From Pelodera strongyloides (taxonomy: Eukaryota; Nematoda; Chromadorea; Rhabditida; Rhabditidae): DNA of 64,000 nt. The stretch spans positions 236,881 through 300,880 of the forward strand of contig JAANDG010000127.1 of assembly GCA_036852015.1 (NCBI GenBank). Direction: 5' to 3'. Both the position numbers and the translations under genes were made by a program. Under the pieces are notes generated by a model, which worked only from the letters and a program-made list of their open reading frames with translations, did no database searches and was not told the origin of the DNA. Shown one piece after another: positions 47,701 through 58,900 of the stretch; the stretch's first letter is position 1, and each line of letters opens with the position of its first letter.

Positions 47701-49837
47701 CCAGCAGCTCCTGGCGGCAATCGTTTTTCATTCCTTCAATGAATGAATGAATAAGATAACACATAATACATTAATATTATTGAGAACAATTGAACAATAC
47801 TGAGAACAATCAAAATAAGATAAAACAATAATTAATATCTTAATATTCTTGAGAACCATAATTATCAAAATAAGATACAAAAAATAATATATTAATATTA
47901 TTGAGAATAATAACTGTTAAAATAAATGATTCCGTTCAAAACTAGGCTTCTTCAGCACTGTTAATCCCTAGTCAAGTTTATCATGGTTATATCCTACGTC
48001 GCGTGGAAGAATCCAGTTCTTTGCTCACACACCACAAGTATACTTTACTATCACCTACAATCTACATTAACACCTGATTACCTGAAATGTACTCCTTGAG
48101 ACTGAACGTCTTTTGATATTGCTTCTTCATCTTAGCAGCCTCAGTTTCATCTCCACATACAATAATTGCCTCAAGGCCATTCCAGTGAGAGCTGAGATAC
48201 TCGGCGGCAGCGGCCAAGCTAAAGAATACGAAGGATAAACATAAAGCGGTAAAACAGCCGGTTTATGTAGTTTATGTAAATAATTGCGCGATTCTTAAGT
48301 ACAATTATATTCCTTTGCATACAACACATAGGAAACGGTTGTTCAAAATCAGTTTTTAATATAGCTTTAATGTAAAGGAAATGCAGCTAGCGCGTTTTGG
48401 AGCCGTGTTTTCAATTTCAATCAGCTGGACTCAGTCGCTCAGTTATTGGCGGAGGCATAAAGCGCTACTTCTTGTAAGTATCAAAGGCTTTGTAAGTAAA
48501 CATATTGTTATTTACTTATTTACTTCACATTTCACATCAGAAAAAAAACGTACGGTACAGGCTTTCTCGCGGTGTGCACGCACAAGTCATTCATGAATAC
48601 GAAAAAGCGAGGACTTTCATCGGTGTAGACCTGAAATTCATACCTACCTAACCTACCTGAACATGACGTACTAAAATATTTTTTTAAATCAACTGTGATG
48701 TGGAGACTGGAGAATTAAGGAACTGTGAAAAGGGGGCTGAAAGTGCATTTTGCTGAAAAAATATTCAGTTGCACCAGTTATATTTCAGATAAGGATAAAG
48801 AATAAAGATGAGCTCACCAATGAATTAATTTTGATGTATCCTTGGAGACACTTGTTGTTCAAATAGGTCCACACTGACGAGCAAATGACGACATTCCTGG
48901 AAAAATAAACAATTTGCACATTTAGAGTAAAAGTACAACCACACAGGAACACCAAACCCAAAACATTTAGGGATTTAGGCCTTAAAGCGAAATGCTAGCC
49001 CCTTTGGAAAATTTGCAAATGATAAGCAAATCGTATGTATCCTATGCTAATTTTGTACGATTGCCGTGGACGATCGTGCAAAATTAGCATAGGATACATA
49101 GGATTTGCTTATCATATGCAAATTTTCCAAAGGGGCTAGCCGGCTAGCATTTCGCTTTAAACATCACAAGTAACCTTAGATTCTTCGTAAAAAGATGGAG
49201 GTCAGGGCGCGACCCTGGGTAAATCCTAACAAAGGAATCAACGGACTTACTGGAAGGCATCATTCTCAAAAATGTCATAAAAGCGTACAAGAGCATCTTG
49301 GTCCAGAAGAATCGCATGATTCGTCGGTACCTAAACACGCGAGTATATTAGGAGAACACATTGGATTAGGTATTCTAGAGTAGGATCGATCGGTAGAGAC
49401 AAACGGTTGGCACACAAACGTGACTGTAAATTTATTAAACTATAAAATTGTAAAACTTACGATACTATTATCTGAGCTGTTTGGTGTTATTCCCAAGCGG
49501 TTCTTGATTTTGAACACATATTTTGAGCAAGTAACACAACTGTGTTCTCCACAGGGAATGTCATCACGTAGATATTCCTCATGAGTTACCTGAATGGAAT
49601 AAAGGATACATAAAAACAGTCGTGATTAGTTAAAGGTAGCAAACACACTTCGTGGGGTTAGTATTCGACAATTCAACAGCAGCCGCTAGTCGCTTCCAGC
49701 AGTACCTCCTTCAAAACAGTAAACTTCCCGAATTCGTTTGAAAAACGGACCGTTGTAAGAGTGCCATATCTGGTAGGAATGCGTTTCTTAACACAAATGC
49801 GTTTCGCAATTCCACTTTGTTTGAGATTTAGCTCCAT
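38770..49837 (-). CDS. dis3: Exosome ribonuclease DIS3/RRP44
   Basis: Twenty-seven phase-consistent exons give 951 residues: 49706-49837, 49461-49589, 49251-49330, 48818-48896, 48554-48630, 48082-48218, 47582-47733, 47047-47196, 46768-46887, 45961-46027, 45341-45448, 44776-44861, 44456-44542, 44104-44220, 43737-43820, 43278-43360, 42859-42994, 42237-42338, 41570-41689, 41278-41358, 40957-41024, 40637-40725, 40307-40404, 39884-39981, 39616-39736, 39249-39374 and 38770-38898. DIS3 is the 3'-5' exonuclease of the RNA exosome. Order: CR3 cysteines (CGEHSCVTC, 57-65), PIN (about 88-210), cold-shock domains, RNB with [16 protein letters not shown] from 482 and [14 protein letters not shown], then an S1-like tail. 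The RNB acidic site is intact. The PIN site is not: the usual Glu (LDEVRN) is Tyr125 and the NDRNDRAIR block is missing. One intron uses a GC donor (40636). Confidence 0.95.
44913..45229. repeat. 49-bp tandem repeat, about 6.5 copies
   Basis: The unit AAATTCAAAACAAAGAACTA AAAAGACTCTAAACATATAG ATCCATTAA is repeated in the DIS3 intron 44862-45340. The unit spacing is constant at 49 bp, and the last full unit lacks a few bases (TATAATTCC). Confidence 0.95.
45568..45738. mobile_element. Hairpin MITE, CTAGCCCCTTTGG family, copy 1
   Basis: TTAAAGCGGAATGCTAGCCC CTTTGG at the left is mirrored at the right (CCAAAGGGGCTAGCGTTTCG CTTTAA). The two halves pair over almost their whole length around GATTGCTGTGGACGATC. 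It lies in the DIS3 intron 45449-45960. The outer bases TTAAAGCG match the unrelated CCGGCCGG family. Confidence 0.93.
46180..46650. mobile_element. Hairpin element with TTAAAGGGACGGGCCC ends
   Basis: The termini TTAAAGGGACGGGCCCATCA and GGATGGGCCCGTCCCTTTAA are inverted. Long inner arms carry ATCGGAGAACTATACCGTAG ACGAACAACAATTGCACC and its mirror. The core near 46395 (GATTGGGACCTGCCTGGGAG) is single copy. It is in the DIS3 intron 46028-46767. Open frames on both strands are symmetry artefacts. Confidence 0.9.
48982..49160. mobile_element. Hairpin MITE, CTAGCCCCTTTGG family, copy 2
   Basis: It is nearly identical to the element at 45568 over the whole arm length (AAATGCTAGCCCCTTTGG ... CGATTGCCGTGGACGATCGT), with TTAA at both ends. 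It lies in the DIS3 intron 48897-49250. Two such similar copies in one gene suggest recent mobility. Confidence 0.93.
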
Positions 49838-49843
49838 CTGAAA
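49838..49843 (-). promoter_or_regulatory. Acceptor directly before the DIS3 start
   Basis: TTTCAG on the coding strand abuts the DIS3 ATG at 49837. Either a spliced leader is added here or an upstream 5' UTR exon is joined. Start choice: this is the first ATG in the exon, and the frame upstream of the acceptor has no family similarity. Confidence 0.55.
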
Positions 49844-51082
49844 GCAAAACGAAGTAAACCTGTACGATATACATGGCCGTATAATACATAAGCACGATTG
49901 TGCTTCAGGTAATATAAAACAAGAGCATTCATACGCTGGAAACATGCAAGACAAACGAGAAAATTTTTCAAAAATAAATGCATGCACAAATAATGCGATA
50001 CAAATGCAATTTGCACGCAATTTGCATTAATTACGCAAATCAAAAAGTCTCAAACAGAAAGACGAAATAGAACGTAAATTTCGGAGGATACAGAGAAACG
50101 ATAAATCTTGCCGCGCTTTTGCATTTTGAAGTCATTTCTGGTGATTGTGGTGTTGTGGCACACCATATATAGCGCGATAATTGGTTTACATTGTTCGTTT
50201 TATTCGTTGTTCGTTTACATGTAACTTGATGTTGAATACGTATGATTGAGTGAAATAAAGCGCGTGACTTTTCAGCGTCTTCTCCGTCAGCGGAGGTCGA
50301 ATTTGCAAAACTGGTGAGGCAATTTGTTTAGTCGTTAACCGTTTTGAAATTAGTGGTTGTTTCTCCCACATAGTTATTGGTTTTGCCGTCCTCTAGGCAA
50401 CGTCACCCTTTCTGGGGTACGCATTCCCGATAATGTTGTAGGCCAAAGATCAGCAACTCATATATTATGGTTGGACTCAAACACTACCTTCCTAGCACCT
50501 TACTCCCGCTTTTATTTTACAGTCGGCCATCTTCAATTTCCAAAGTCTTATTTGCGTGATCTTGCTCCTTATTTGCACGTGTACCTACGTCCGTGCATTC
50601 GCCCCGAAGATTATTGATCGGAATAAGGAAGGGTATGATATATTTTATTGAAGGTATAAGCGCACGCTAATGTATTGGCTTGCACCTACACATTTTCATT
50701 TAAAAAAAATGCAAAATGTCTTGTAGTCTATTTTGTAAAGTAAATAAAAATGTCGCTACATATGAGCAATCCTGTTTCAGAATACTTGGTGTTTTCTGGA
50801 AGTGTGCTCGGATTGGAGAACGTCTGAGTCCGTGGGTCGGCGCTAGTTGCTTTTGTATGGCATTGGTTGTTCTCTTCTTCTAAGTCGGTCCTGTGACAGT
50901 AGTAAAGGTGAATATAGTTTGTTTCTAAAAAGTTATTACACTGAAATTATTGAATATTAATATATTGATTTCGACGGGTCGAAACTTTCTGGTGACATTC
51001 GTTGCTGCTTTATTTTCACAGATCATCGTGCTTTACCGACTATAAAAGACGGATCACGTTCTATTATTTAGAACGAAACATA
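49844..51082. promoter_or_regulatory. Divergent promoter interval between DIS3 and POP7
   Basis: The only head-to-head gene pair in the window is separated by about 1.2 kb, so promoters of both transcription units should lie here. No exon with family similarity was seen. The 86-codon plus-strand frame at 50357-50617 has no recognisable motif and is treated as chance. A TTTTCACAG acceptor at 51020-51021 precedes a 5' UTR of about 61 bases before the POP7 start. Confidence 0.5.
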
Positions 51083-52507
51083 ATGTCGTCCCAAAAGCGT
51101 GGCCGTGTTGACGAAGAGAACTATGAAGTACAGAAACGAACACCCAACAAGCCAATCTCTGCCAAGAATCACTTTTATATTACCAAGTAAGTTGTGCGTG
51201 CCTCGTGCTTCCATTTAGTTGTTCTTGAGTAACGCTTGTGATCAGATTTGAAATTAATTGGGCACTGTTCTGTGTTCTCTTTTTTTCAATGATAGAGTAT
51301 TTATCTCGCACTTTCGCGGGCCAAAGTGCCATCCATCTCGAAAAAATTTGGGGCTGTTTTCTTCAGGCGAAGGCGGGGTACAGTAAGACCGAAAGTGCCG
51401 CGTTGTCGTGCGGGGATTTATTAAATTTAAAGATGTATTGAGCGGGATACTTTTTCATCATAGTGATTCCGGTTTTTTTTTTGCGGCAAATTTAAATTGC
51501 CGCCCAATACACCTTTAAATTAAAATTTTTTTGCGGCAAATGTAAATTGGCGCCCAATACATCTTTAAATTAAAATAATCTTTGCACGGAACGCGGCACT
51601 TTCGGTCTTACTGTACCCCGCCTTCGCCTGAAGAAAACACCCCCAAAAAATTGTCGAGATGGATGGCACTTTCGCGTACTTTCGCCTGCGAAAGTGCGAC
51701 ATAAATACTCTATGACGAATTCACGTTCACATATTTTTGTAACATCACCAGTGTTTGTGCTCTGATCTATTTTGCCATTCATGTTTAATAGTTTGTGCCT
51801 TTCAGGAAAACTAACATCGCTCAACAATTGAAAAGGATTGAGGAACTTCTTAACAACGAATTCGATGAAGTTTATCTTCACGGTCTCGGGGATTCTCTTA
51901 ATAGAGCTCTTACAGTTGCTCTACAGGTGCGTGTTTTTTTTATTTAGGGCGCTTAGGACGACCGAAAGAAGGGCAGAAACAGTTACGATGTGGACGTATA
52001 TTGGTTTACTGATAATTGTGAGAGACACCAGACAAGAGGCTCTAATTATTTATTTATTTCGCTTTCGGCCATCAGTCTGGCTTCTGTAACATCACAATAA
52101 GGTTTATCCCTTTCAGGTTCAGCAAAAGTATTACGGCTCTATCGACTTCCAAATGCAAACATCTACTGTGAATGTAAGCTTTTCTATATTTGGTTGTTTT
52201 AGCCACGTTTTTGTTTGCTTGTTTCCTTCAATTGCCCCCAGCCTTCCATCGATATTACGAGTTTTGGGCAATTTTCGTTGAAAACTCCTTTGTTCTATGC
52301 TGTGTCTGATATGACACATACTGTAGGTTAGGTGCCCAATATGTGTCTCACACCACGTGCCATACCACTTGAATTGTCTGATTGACATTGCAGGTGACTG
52401 ACGATCTGTTCCCGATGAGTGACGAAGCAGAAATGGGAATGCGACAGAGACCGCTTTCAGCAGTTCATATTATGCTCTTCCGGGCTCCTGCAAATTATGC
52501 TTCCTAG
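51083..52507 (+). CDS. pop7: RNase P/MRP protein subunit RPP20 (POP7)
   Basis: Four exons, 51083-51186, 51806-51926, 52117-52173 and 52394-52507, give 131 residues. POP7 is an Alba-fold protein that pairs with RPP25/POP6 and binds the RNA of RNase P and RNase MRP, the nucleolar enzymes that trim tRNA 5' ends and pre-rRNA. Seen: a basic N-terminus, then EVYLHGLGDSLNRALTVALQ, which matches the human EIYIHGLGLAINRAINIALQ core, and after it STVNVTDDLFP and a C-terminal SAVHIMLFRAP, as in the human protein. An in-frame ATG at 51002 is ignored because a good acceptor lies between it and MSSQ. A hairpin element of about 420 bp fills much of intron 1. FDXR follows 431 bp downstream. Confidence 0.93.
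51293..51714. mobile_element. Inverted-repeat element in POP7 intron 1
   Basis: The left arm (TAGAGTATTTATCTCGCACT TTCGCGG ... GGGTACAGTAAGACCGAAAG TGCCGCG) is reverse-complemented at the right (CGCGGCACTTTCGGTCTTAC ... AAGTGCGACATAAATACTCTA). Arms are about 130 bp. The centre holds a second small repeat, TTGCGGCAAAT(T/G)TAAATTG.CGCCC, twice (about 51481 and 51531). Non-coding. Confidence 0.88.
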
Positions 52508-52932
52508 CTTCCTGGCTTCCTTTCCCTTTAAATATTTTATTTTATCCGTTTTCACTAAAACAACATCTTGTTTTGTCATTCAACACCAATTTAGCTCTTT
52601 GACGTACATTCCAAGTATTAAATTAATATAATGTTTTCTTTTAACACCGTTTTACTAAGCGATAAGTTTTGGGATTTGGGTCAGGGTTTATTCAGATTTT
52701 TATAGTATTTGGTGTTCCCGCTGCTTGGTTAATATGTTAATCATCTTTTGTTACGTGGTGATATTTTGTGTCTTAGTTTTTGGAATCGAGTAAATTATTG
52801 TTACAGACGAAGTGTGGTAGTGAGTTCAGTATCAGTTGGTTTTTGGAACCATTTAGTATTCACCTGCCTTTTTTTCGTGTCCTCTTGTATCGTTATAGTT
52901 TGTGGTGTTTTTGACCAACTAACATATGTTTG

Positions 52933-52938
52933 CTTTAG
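52933..52938 (+). promoter_or_regulatory. Candidate spliced-leader acceptor of FDXR
   Basis: GCTTTAG ends exactly one base before the FDXR ATG at 52939, 431 bp after the POP7 stop codon. This arrangement suits trans-splicing of a downstream operon gene. Confidence 0.55.
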
Positions 52939-55900
52939 ATGTTTTCCCGGCGCAAAGTATCGGCTCTACTTGGTGCAGCATGTAGGATACATGCATATAG
53001 GAACACACATCGAGTTGCAGTTGTGGGTAGCGGTCCAGCTGGTTAGTTGTTTGGACTTAATTTGACTAAGAGTTCGAACTGTGCTACACTATTTATCGAT
53101 CTCAAATCCATTAATAAACATGTCGGCATCTGCGGCTCTCTCTCTGCGTTGCACATGTTTTATATTCAATTACTGAGTTCAGCAATAATAAACTTTATAT
53201 GTGCGTTCTGCTGCGTTACATCTGTGTGTGATATGTGTGAGGGGAGTTCGTCATTTAGTTCTCATTTAGGTCTGTTCACCTCCACTTCTTTACTACGCAA
53301 ACACCCCGAATGTATCATCGACGTTTTTGATGCTGCCCCTGTTCCATTCGGACTAGTACGGTACGGAGTTGCGCCCGATCATCAAGAAGCAAGTTTTGGT
53401 TTATTAGTTTTGAAAAATTTTGTTTGAAGTAAAGTATTCTATGTATTATATTCTATTATTATGACATGTAGTAAGGTATTATATTCTATAGTATATGTAG
53501 TAAAGTATTATATTCTATAGTAAAGTAAGAAGCAACCTGTATATACTATGTTTGCTTGGGCGAAATCGTTCAGTTCCGTCGTCTGTAGTAGTAATCAGCG
53601 AAGGAATGCTATTACTAGACTAGTGGTAGTTAAAATGTTAAATGTTTGAATGTTAAAAAATATGTTTGTGTCACAGCCTCACACAGAAGTAGTAGACTAC
53701 TTGTACATACATATTATAAAATGGAATTAGGTGTAGTCTCTAATAACTAACGCAAATTATAGGTGAAAAACTGCATTCACGGCTTTGAGAAATCCTTCGA
53801 CGGCCATCCCGACCGAATGAACTTGTTTTGCAATGTAAAGATTGGACAGGATGTGACCTATGAGGTTGGTTTAGCTTTTTTACTGTTGTTCTAATCTTTA
53901 CTGGTATTAGGATATTAGGAATTACGTATGCATTTTTTCTCTGTCTGTATCCATTCGACACTTATTGTTAGAATAAAAGATAAATCCATAAAAAGTTATA
54001 AAAATAGTGAAAAAAAGTCGCAGACCTGAGAAGAACCAAAAAGGGCCCCAATAACGTATAGATGAAACAACACCGCGTGAGAATCTGAGTCTCTTGACTT
54101 GAGCGTTCTCGCTCAACCTAGTGTGTAGCTCTCTTTGCACATTCACATTTCCATAATAGTTTTCCCATTTTATGTATCTGATAAAGAGCTTTATGAATAT
54201 CATTTAGGAATTATGCGCAAACTATGACGCCGTTCTCTTGGCCTATGGCGCACACAGGCCGAGACGACTGACGATTCCGGGCTCAGATGCGGGGAACATA
54301 ATGTCGGGTAAACTTTTAGAAGGGTATTTTTTATTCACAGCCCACACACAGACAATGGTCAGGTGAAGACCAATATACCTGCATGCGTTGATTCTAAGCT
54401 TCCGTTTCCGGTTGATTTGGTTGATACTGGGCCGGGTACTGTAGTGCTCAGCTAAGTGCTAACTCCATTCCAGTAGACGTTTTCGAGATTAAGATTAAGA
54501 TGAATTTACCTAATACAGTTATCCACCTATTAGTACTTTTTTGAACGATGTATGTGATACGTTTTGAGAGTATTTAGCAATGTATGATGTATTTAGCTCA
54601 ATATTTATTGATGTTTTAGGATCGGATTTTGTCTCATTTTACAACGGTGTTCCTGGAGCGCAAATTCCATCTCTAAACTCCAAAAATGCAGTTATTATAG
54701 GTTTGCGTTTGTTTGTTTGCGGTTTGTTATTCTTATGTTTGCAAATGATTGTACTTCAGGGGGTTTCTGATACGTGTAGATCGACTATCGAACAAGCATC
54801 CGTTGTTGGACATACTCGATAGGGACATCAGATAGAGAACGTATGGTAAACAATTTGTTTCAGGAAACGGAAACGTCGCACTGGATTGCGCCCGTATACT
54901 CTCCAGCGTCCCCAGTTTATCGACAACTGATGTACCGTGTACATCTTTAGAGGAATTGTTGAACTCAAAGATCGATGATATAAAAGTGGTCGGTAGAAGA
55001 GGGCCGTCGAATGTGAGAATGTTTGATGTTTTGGGTTTGTTAGTGGCCTTTTTCGCCGGTACTCTGGACTCTAGTACTGTAGACGTTGAGTAGCGGCCTC
55101 CTGCGAAATGAAATGAGAATGATCGAACACTGTTTATTTTGATAGATTGATGATTGATAGATTGATTTTGAAGAAGCTCAGAGTTTTTATTGATATTGTC
55201 AGCTGAGCATACGACTCTGCGTTAAAGCATACTGAAAAGCCACCAGAGGCTGTGCTACCGTGCTACGTTATGTTTCAGCCACTGTTCAAAAGTTCGGGAT
55301 TTATTGCCTGAGTGGTAGAAATGGTAATCTTTCATTCGCATAACAATTTATGTTCAGATCTCGTTTACGATCAAAGAACTGCGCGAACAGTTCAAAGTGA
55401 ACAACTGGTCTTCCATAGCGCGATTAGAGGATCAGGAGATTGCTGAATTAGACGAAGCGATTGGAAAGGGCGATAGGCGACGGAAGAGATTATTACAGGT
55501 AATTTACTAGTTTTGCCTTCTGCGGTCGTCTCTTTATCTTGAGATCTGTTTAGCATTTTTGAACACTGAATGGAATAACACTCTTCTATATATTTGAGAA
55601 ATAAAACATGGTTCAATTATAATAGGCGGCAGAAAAGTGGTGGTGGTCGTATCCGCCTTGACGCAGAATCGGCAGAATGCATGTCGCTAGATCCATTGTT
55701 TAACTAGATGTGTTCCATATTTCAGGTTTTGAAGGATCATGTTGCCAAAGAGCACTCGAGGGATAACCAGTGCACGTTTCTGTTTAATCGAATACCAAAG
55801 GAGGTCCTGAAGAATGGAGCCGGTAATGTAGAGGTATGTTTTTTTCTTTGTTTAAAATGCCGCATGCCGCAGATTTTGGGGGGGGGGGTGTAATTTTTCC

Positions 55901-58900
55901 GGTACTTGTTTATCATTTGTCTTTTTTTGTTGTTACAATAATGTGACATTGATCTATCGTTATTTTTAATGCGTAGTTGACTGTGGCTAGTGGCTTCATG
56001 CGGAATAGAGGAATATTTATGTATTTATTTTTGTGTGAAGAATGTCAATTGCCTGTTACTTGTTTGTATAACGTTTTGTTTATAAATATTAATAATATGA
56101 ATAAATAAAAATTCCTTCTTTCCAGGGAATACGATTTGACAATCGCTTGAGTGGAGAGCCTGAAGACCATCCGTGCGGTTTATTAATCTACAGTATTGGT
56201 TATGAGACGTTGGTACTTGACGGTGTGCCGAAGAATGATAGGGTACGTGTCCTAGTGTATTTTTGTGTCTTTTGTAAATACTGAATAGTGCATTTTTAGC
56301 CTTTAAATTAAATCCATAACGGTTGCGATGATGCACCAAGAATGAGTTTGGAAACGATAATTTTTGCGATTGTTTGTGTTTCTGGAAAATAGGCAACAGC
56401 TACATAGACAGTACATCATTTACGTGCTGCGTGCATATAACGATAAACTTTTTGCATTTACGAACGAAGTTTGCTTGTTTAGGGTATGATTGCAATGCGG
56501 GACAAAACACGGGTGGACGAGGATAAATGTGACGTTTTTGCATCAGGCTGGTATGTGTCTTGTTTACTTTCATTTTTATTTATTTGTGGTATTTAGAATT
56601 CGAGTTTCAGAAATTAATGGCAACGACGAGTACATGTAGCAATTATTGTGTAGCAATAGGCAAAGTAGCAACCTAGAGACTTGTTAGTGGAACCCGTGTT
56701 AGTGCAGACAGACAACATATATACACTTCTATGAACACCTTTCCATTATCCTTTTGTCCAATTGCTAATCGACTACAGTACAAATGGTTTCGTTGTATCG
56801 GGGCTAGCGAGCGGAGCGAGATAGCTCTTTTTGGTTCTTCATCGGGGGTCAAACGTGCAAAGAGAGGGTGTTTAATTAAATACCTAGACAATCATTAGAC
56901 TAAACTACCGGGTAGCATTCTAATACATATCCCGCTAACTTGTTTTAGCTTCTCCAAAAAGAATATTTGAAATCGGTTATGTTTGAAGGAAACTACTTTA
57001 AATTTTGAGCGTCGTCCCAAGTTTTTTCTTGTATATATGGCTGGCTGGGTATGTGGACAAGGTTTTTGGCAGACCAACAGCTTGCTAGCAAAACGACAGG
57101 TGTTTTGCTGCGCGACAGCCTATATAGCGTCTCTTTCTCTTGCGAGGTATATTGCGGGCGCGCACTAATCTGGTCGTTCTTTGTGTTCCGTGTACGTTTC
57201 GAAAATTGATGTGCGTTTATGTGAGAACAAAAGTAGCAATGAATGAAATAAGAATAGTAACTTTATTATTACTTCTTATTTTTTCGGAGCTAGCGAGCGC
57301 AGCGAGCTAGCTCTTTTTGGTTCTTTATCGGGGGTCAAACGCACAAAGGGAGGGTATTTAATTAAATAAGTGCCCAACTTTTCAACTAAACTAACCAAAT
57401 ACCTTCCAGAACCTCAAACCGGGTTTCTTTACATTCTCCAAAAAAATTTATCATAATCGGTCTACATTGAAGAAAACTATTGTAAACTTTCAATGCTGTG
57501 CTAAGTTTGTATATGCCTGTATGCTTGCATGATTTCTGGACACGACTTTCTCTGATGCAACAAAATTGCGTCTATTGGTGAAACATGCTGTGGCTGCTGG
57601 TTATATAGGGTCCTCTTCTCGTGCGGAACACAACGCGGGCGCGAAAAGACATTGACCGTTCTTTGTGCACTCGCTGACTATGATCAGCCCTATGTGGTAA
57701 TGAATGTTCAAGTGAAAAAGAAAATATATGATTAAAGGTTTCCCATTTTCATATGATTTGGTATATATACTAATTGTAATCATCGTAAATATTAATGAGC
57801 ATACGTAAAATTTACTTCCCGTACTCACCTTTTCATTGCATATGTTCCTTTTATTTTGTTGATTTGTTCACCTCGAGAAACTCGAGAATTCGGGAAAGGA
57901 GTTTTGTTTTTGAATATGATCACTCACGTAGTAGTGTCTTATTTTATTACAAAACCAGACGGCTATCTCCGCCTGAGGCGACTTTCCAATACTGCACAAG
58001 CGATACTTCAAATTCAAAGCCTCACAAAAAAGGGGCATACTTATATGAAACGTCTGAAACGTACTGACTATATTATTAAGGTACGGAGACTCATTTTGCT
58101 TATTTTGAAGTTGCGAAAAGGTACCACCTTATACCAAATCCTTGAAACGTAGTATTGATTACGGTTCCGCCATTGTCACAAAAAAACAAGAATACGTTTA
58201 TTTAGATGCACCGTGCACGATACGAAAAAAAATTGTAGGTTTCAGGGGTTTGGTTTAAGTAGGTCATGGCTTTCCGCATCTTTTTGTATTACGTAAACGT
58301 AAACCTTGGATCACGTTTGGGGAGCGTCATATAAACATGAAATCGTATAAGCCGCATAAGAAAGTTACTCTACTATGAGTTCGAACTCACGTTGCGGAAG
58401 TTATATTAGAATCAGTTGTTTCCTCTTCGGGTATAATGGAATGCCGCAGCTCAAATAAGAATATTCTCATGAAAAAGAACGATGCGTGTTCTCAATCGTA
58501 ATTTTCAACTGCGTCACAGACGTTTGATATGTATATGTATTTCCGATTTCTCTATGTAAAACTGTGGAGTTTCCTCAATCTTACATGATAATTGGATTGG
58601 GAAATTAACGTGTGGACTGGGTAGTGGGTGAACCCATCTAGTGCAGGTGCACAGTTTTTTTTGTAGGCCAGCCCATATCGTGACCTCTTCATGACCAGCT
58701 TTTTACCAAGTCCTTATCGAAAACAGTTTTCAACTGGTCATCAAACGGTCACGAACCAGCCACCACTGTCACCAGTCACTAGTCACTAGATCGACTAGAT
58801 GATTCGCGTACATGCGATTGCCCCTAGGAACAAATAAGAAAAAGCCTTGATTGGAAGGCAAATATCGGATTCATACTTCCTACTTCGTGCACTGCTCCTT

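Noticed and set aside
50357..50617. 86-codon frame in the divergent interval
   Set aside because: No motif, no splice signals and no similarity recognised; length is within chance for this composition.
53047..53427. 126-codon plus-strand frame as an independent gene
   Set aside because: Only 53270-53388 is coding, as FDXR exon 2; upstream sequence is intron and downstream is past a GC donor.
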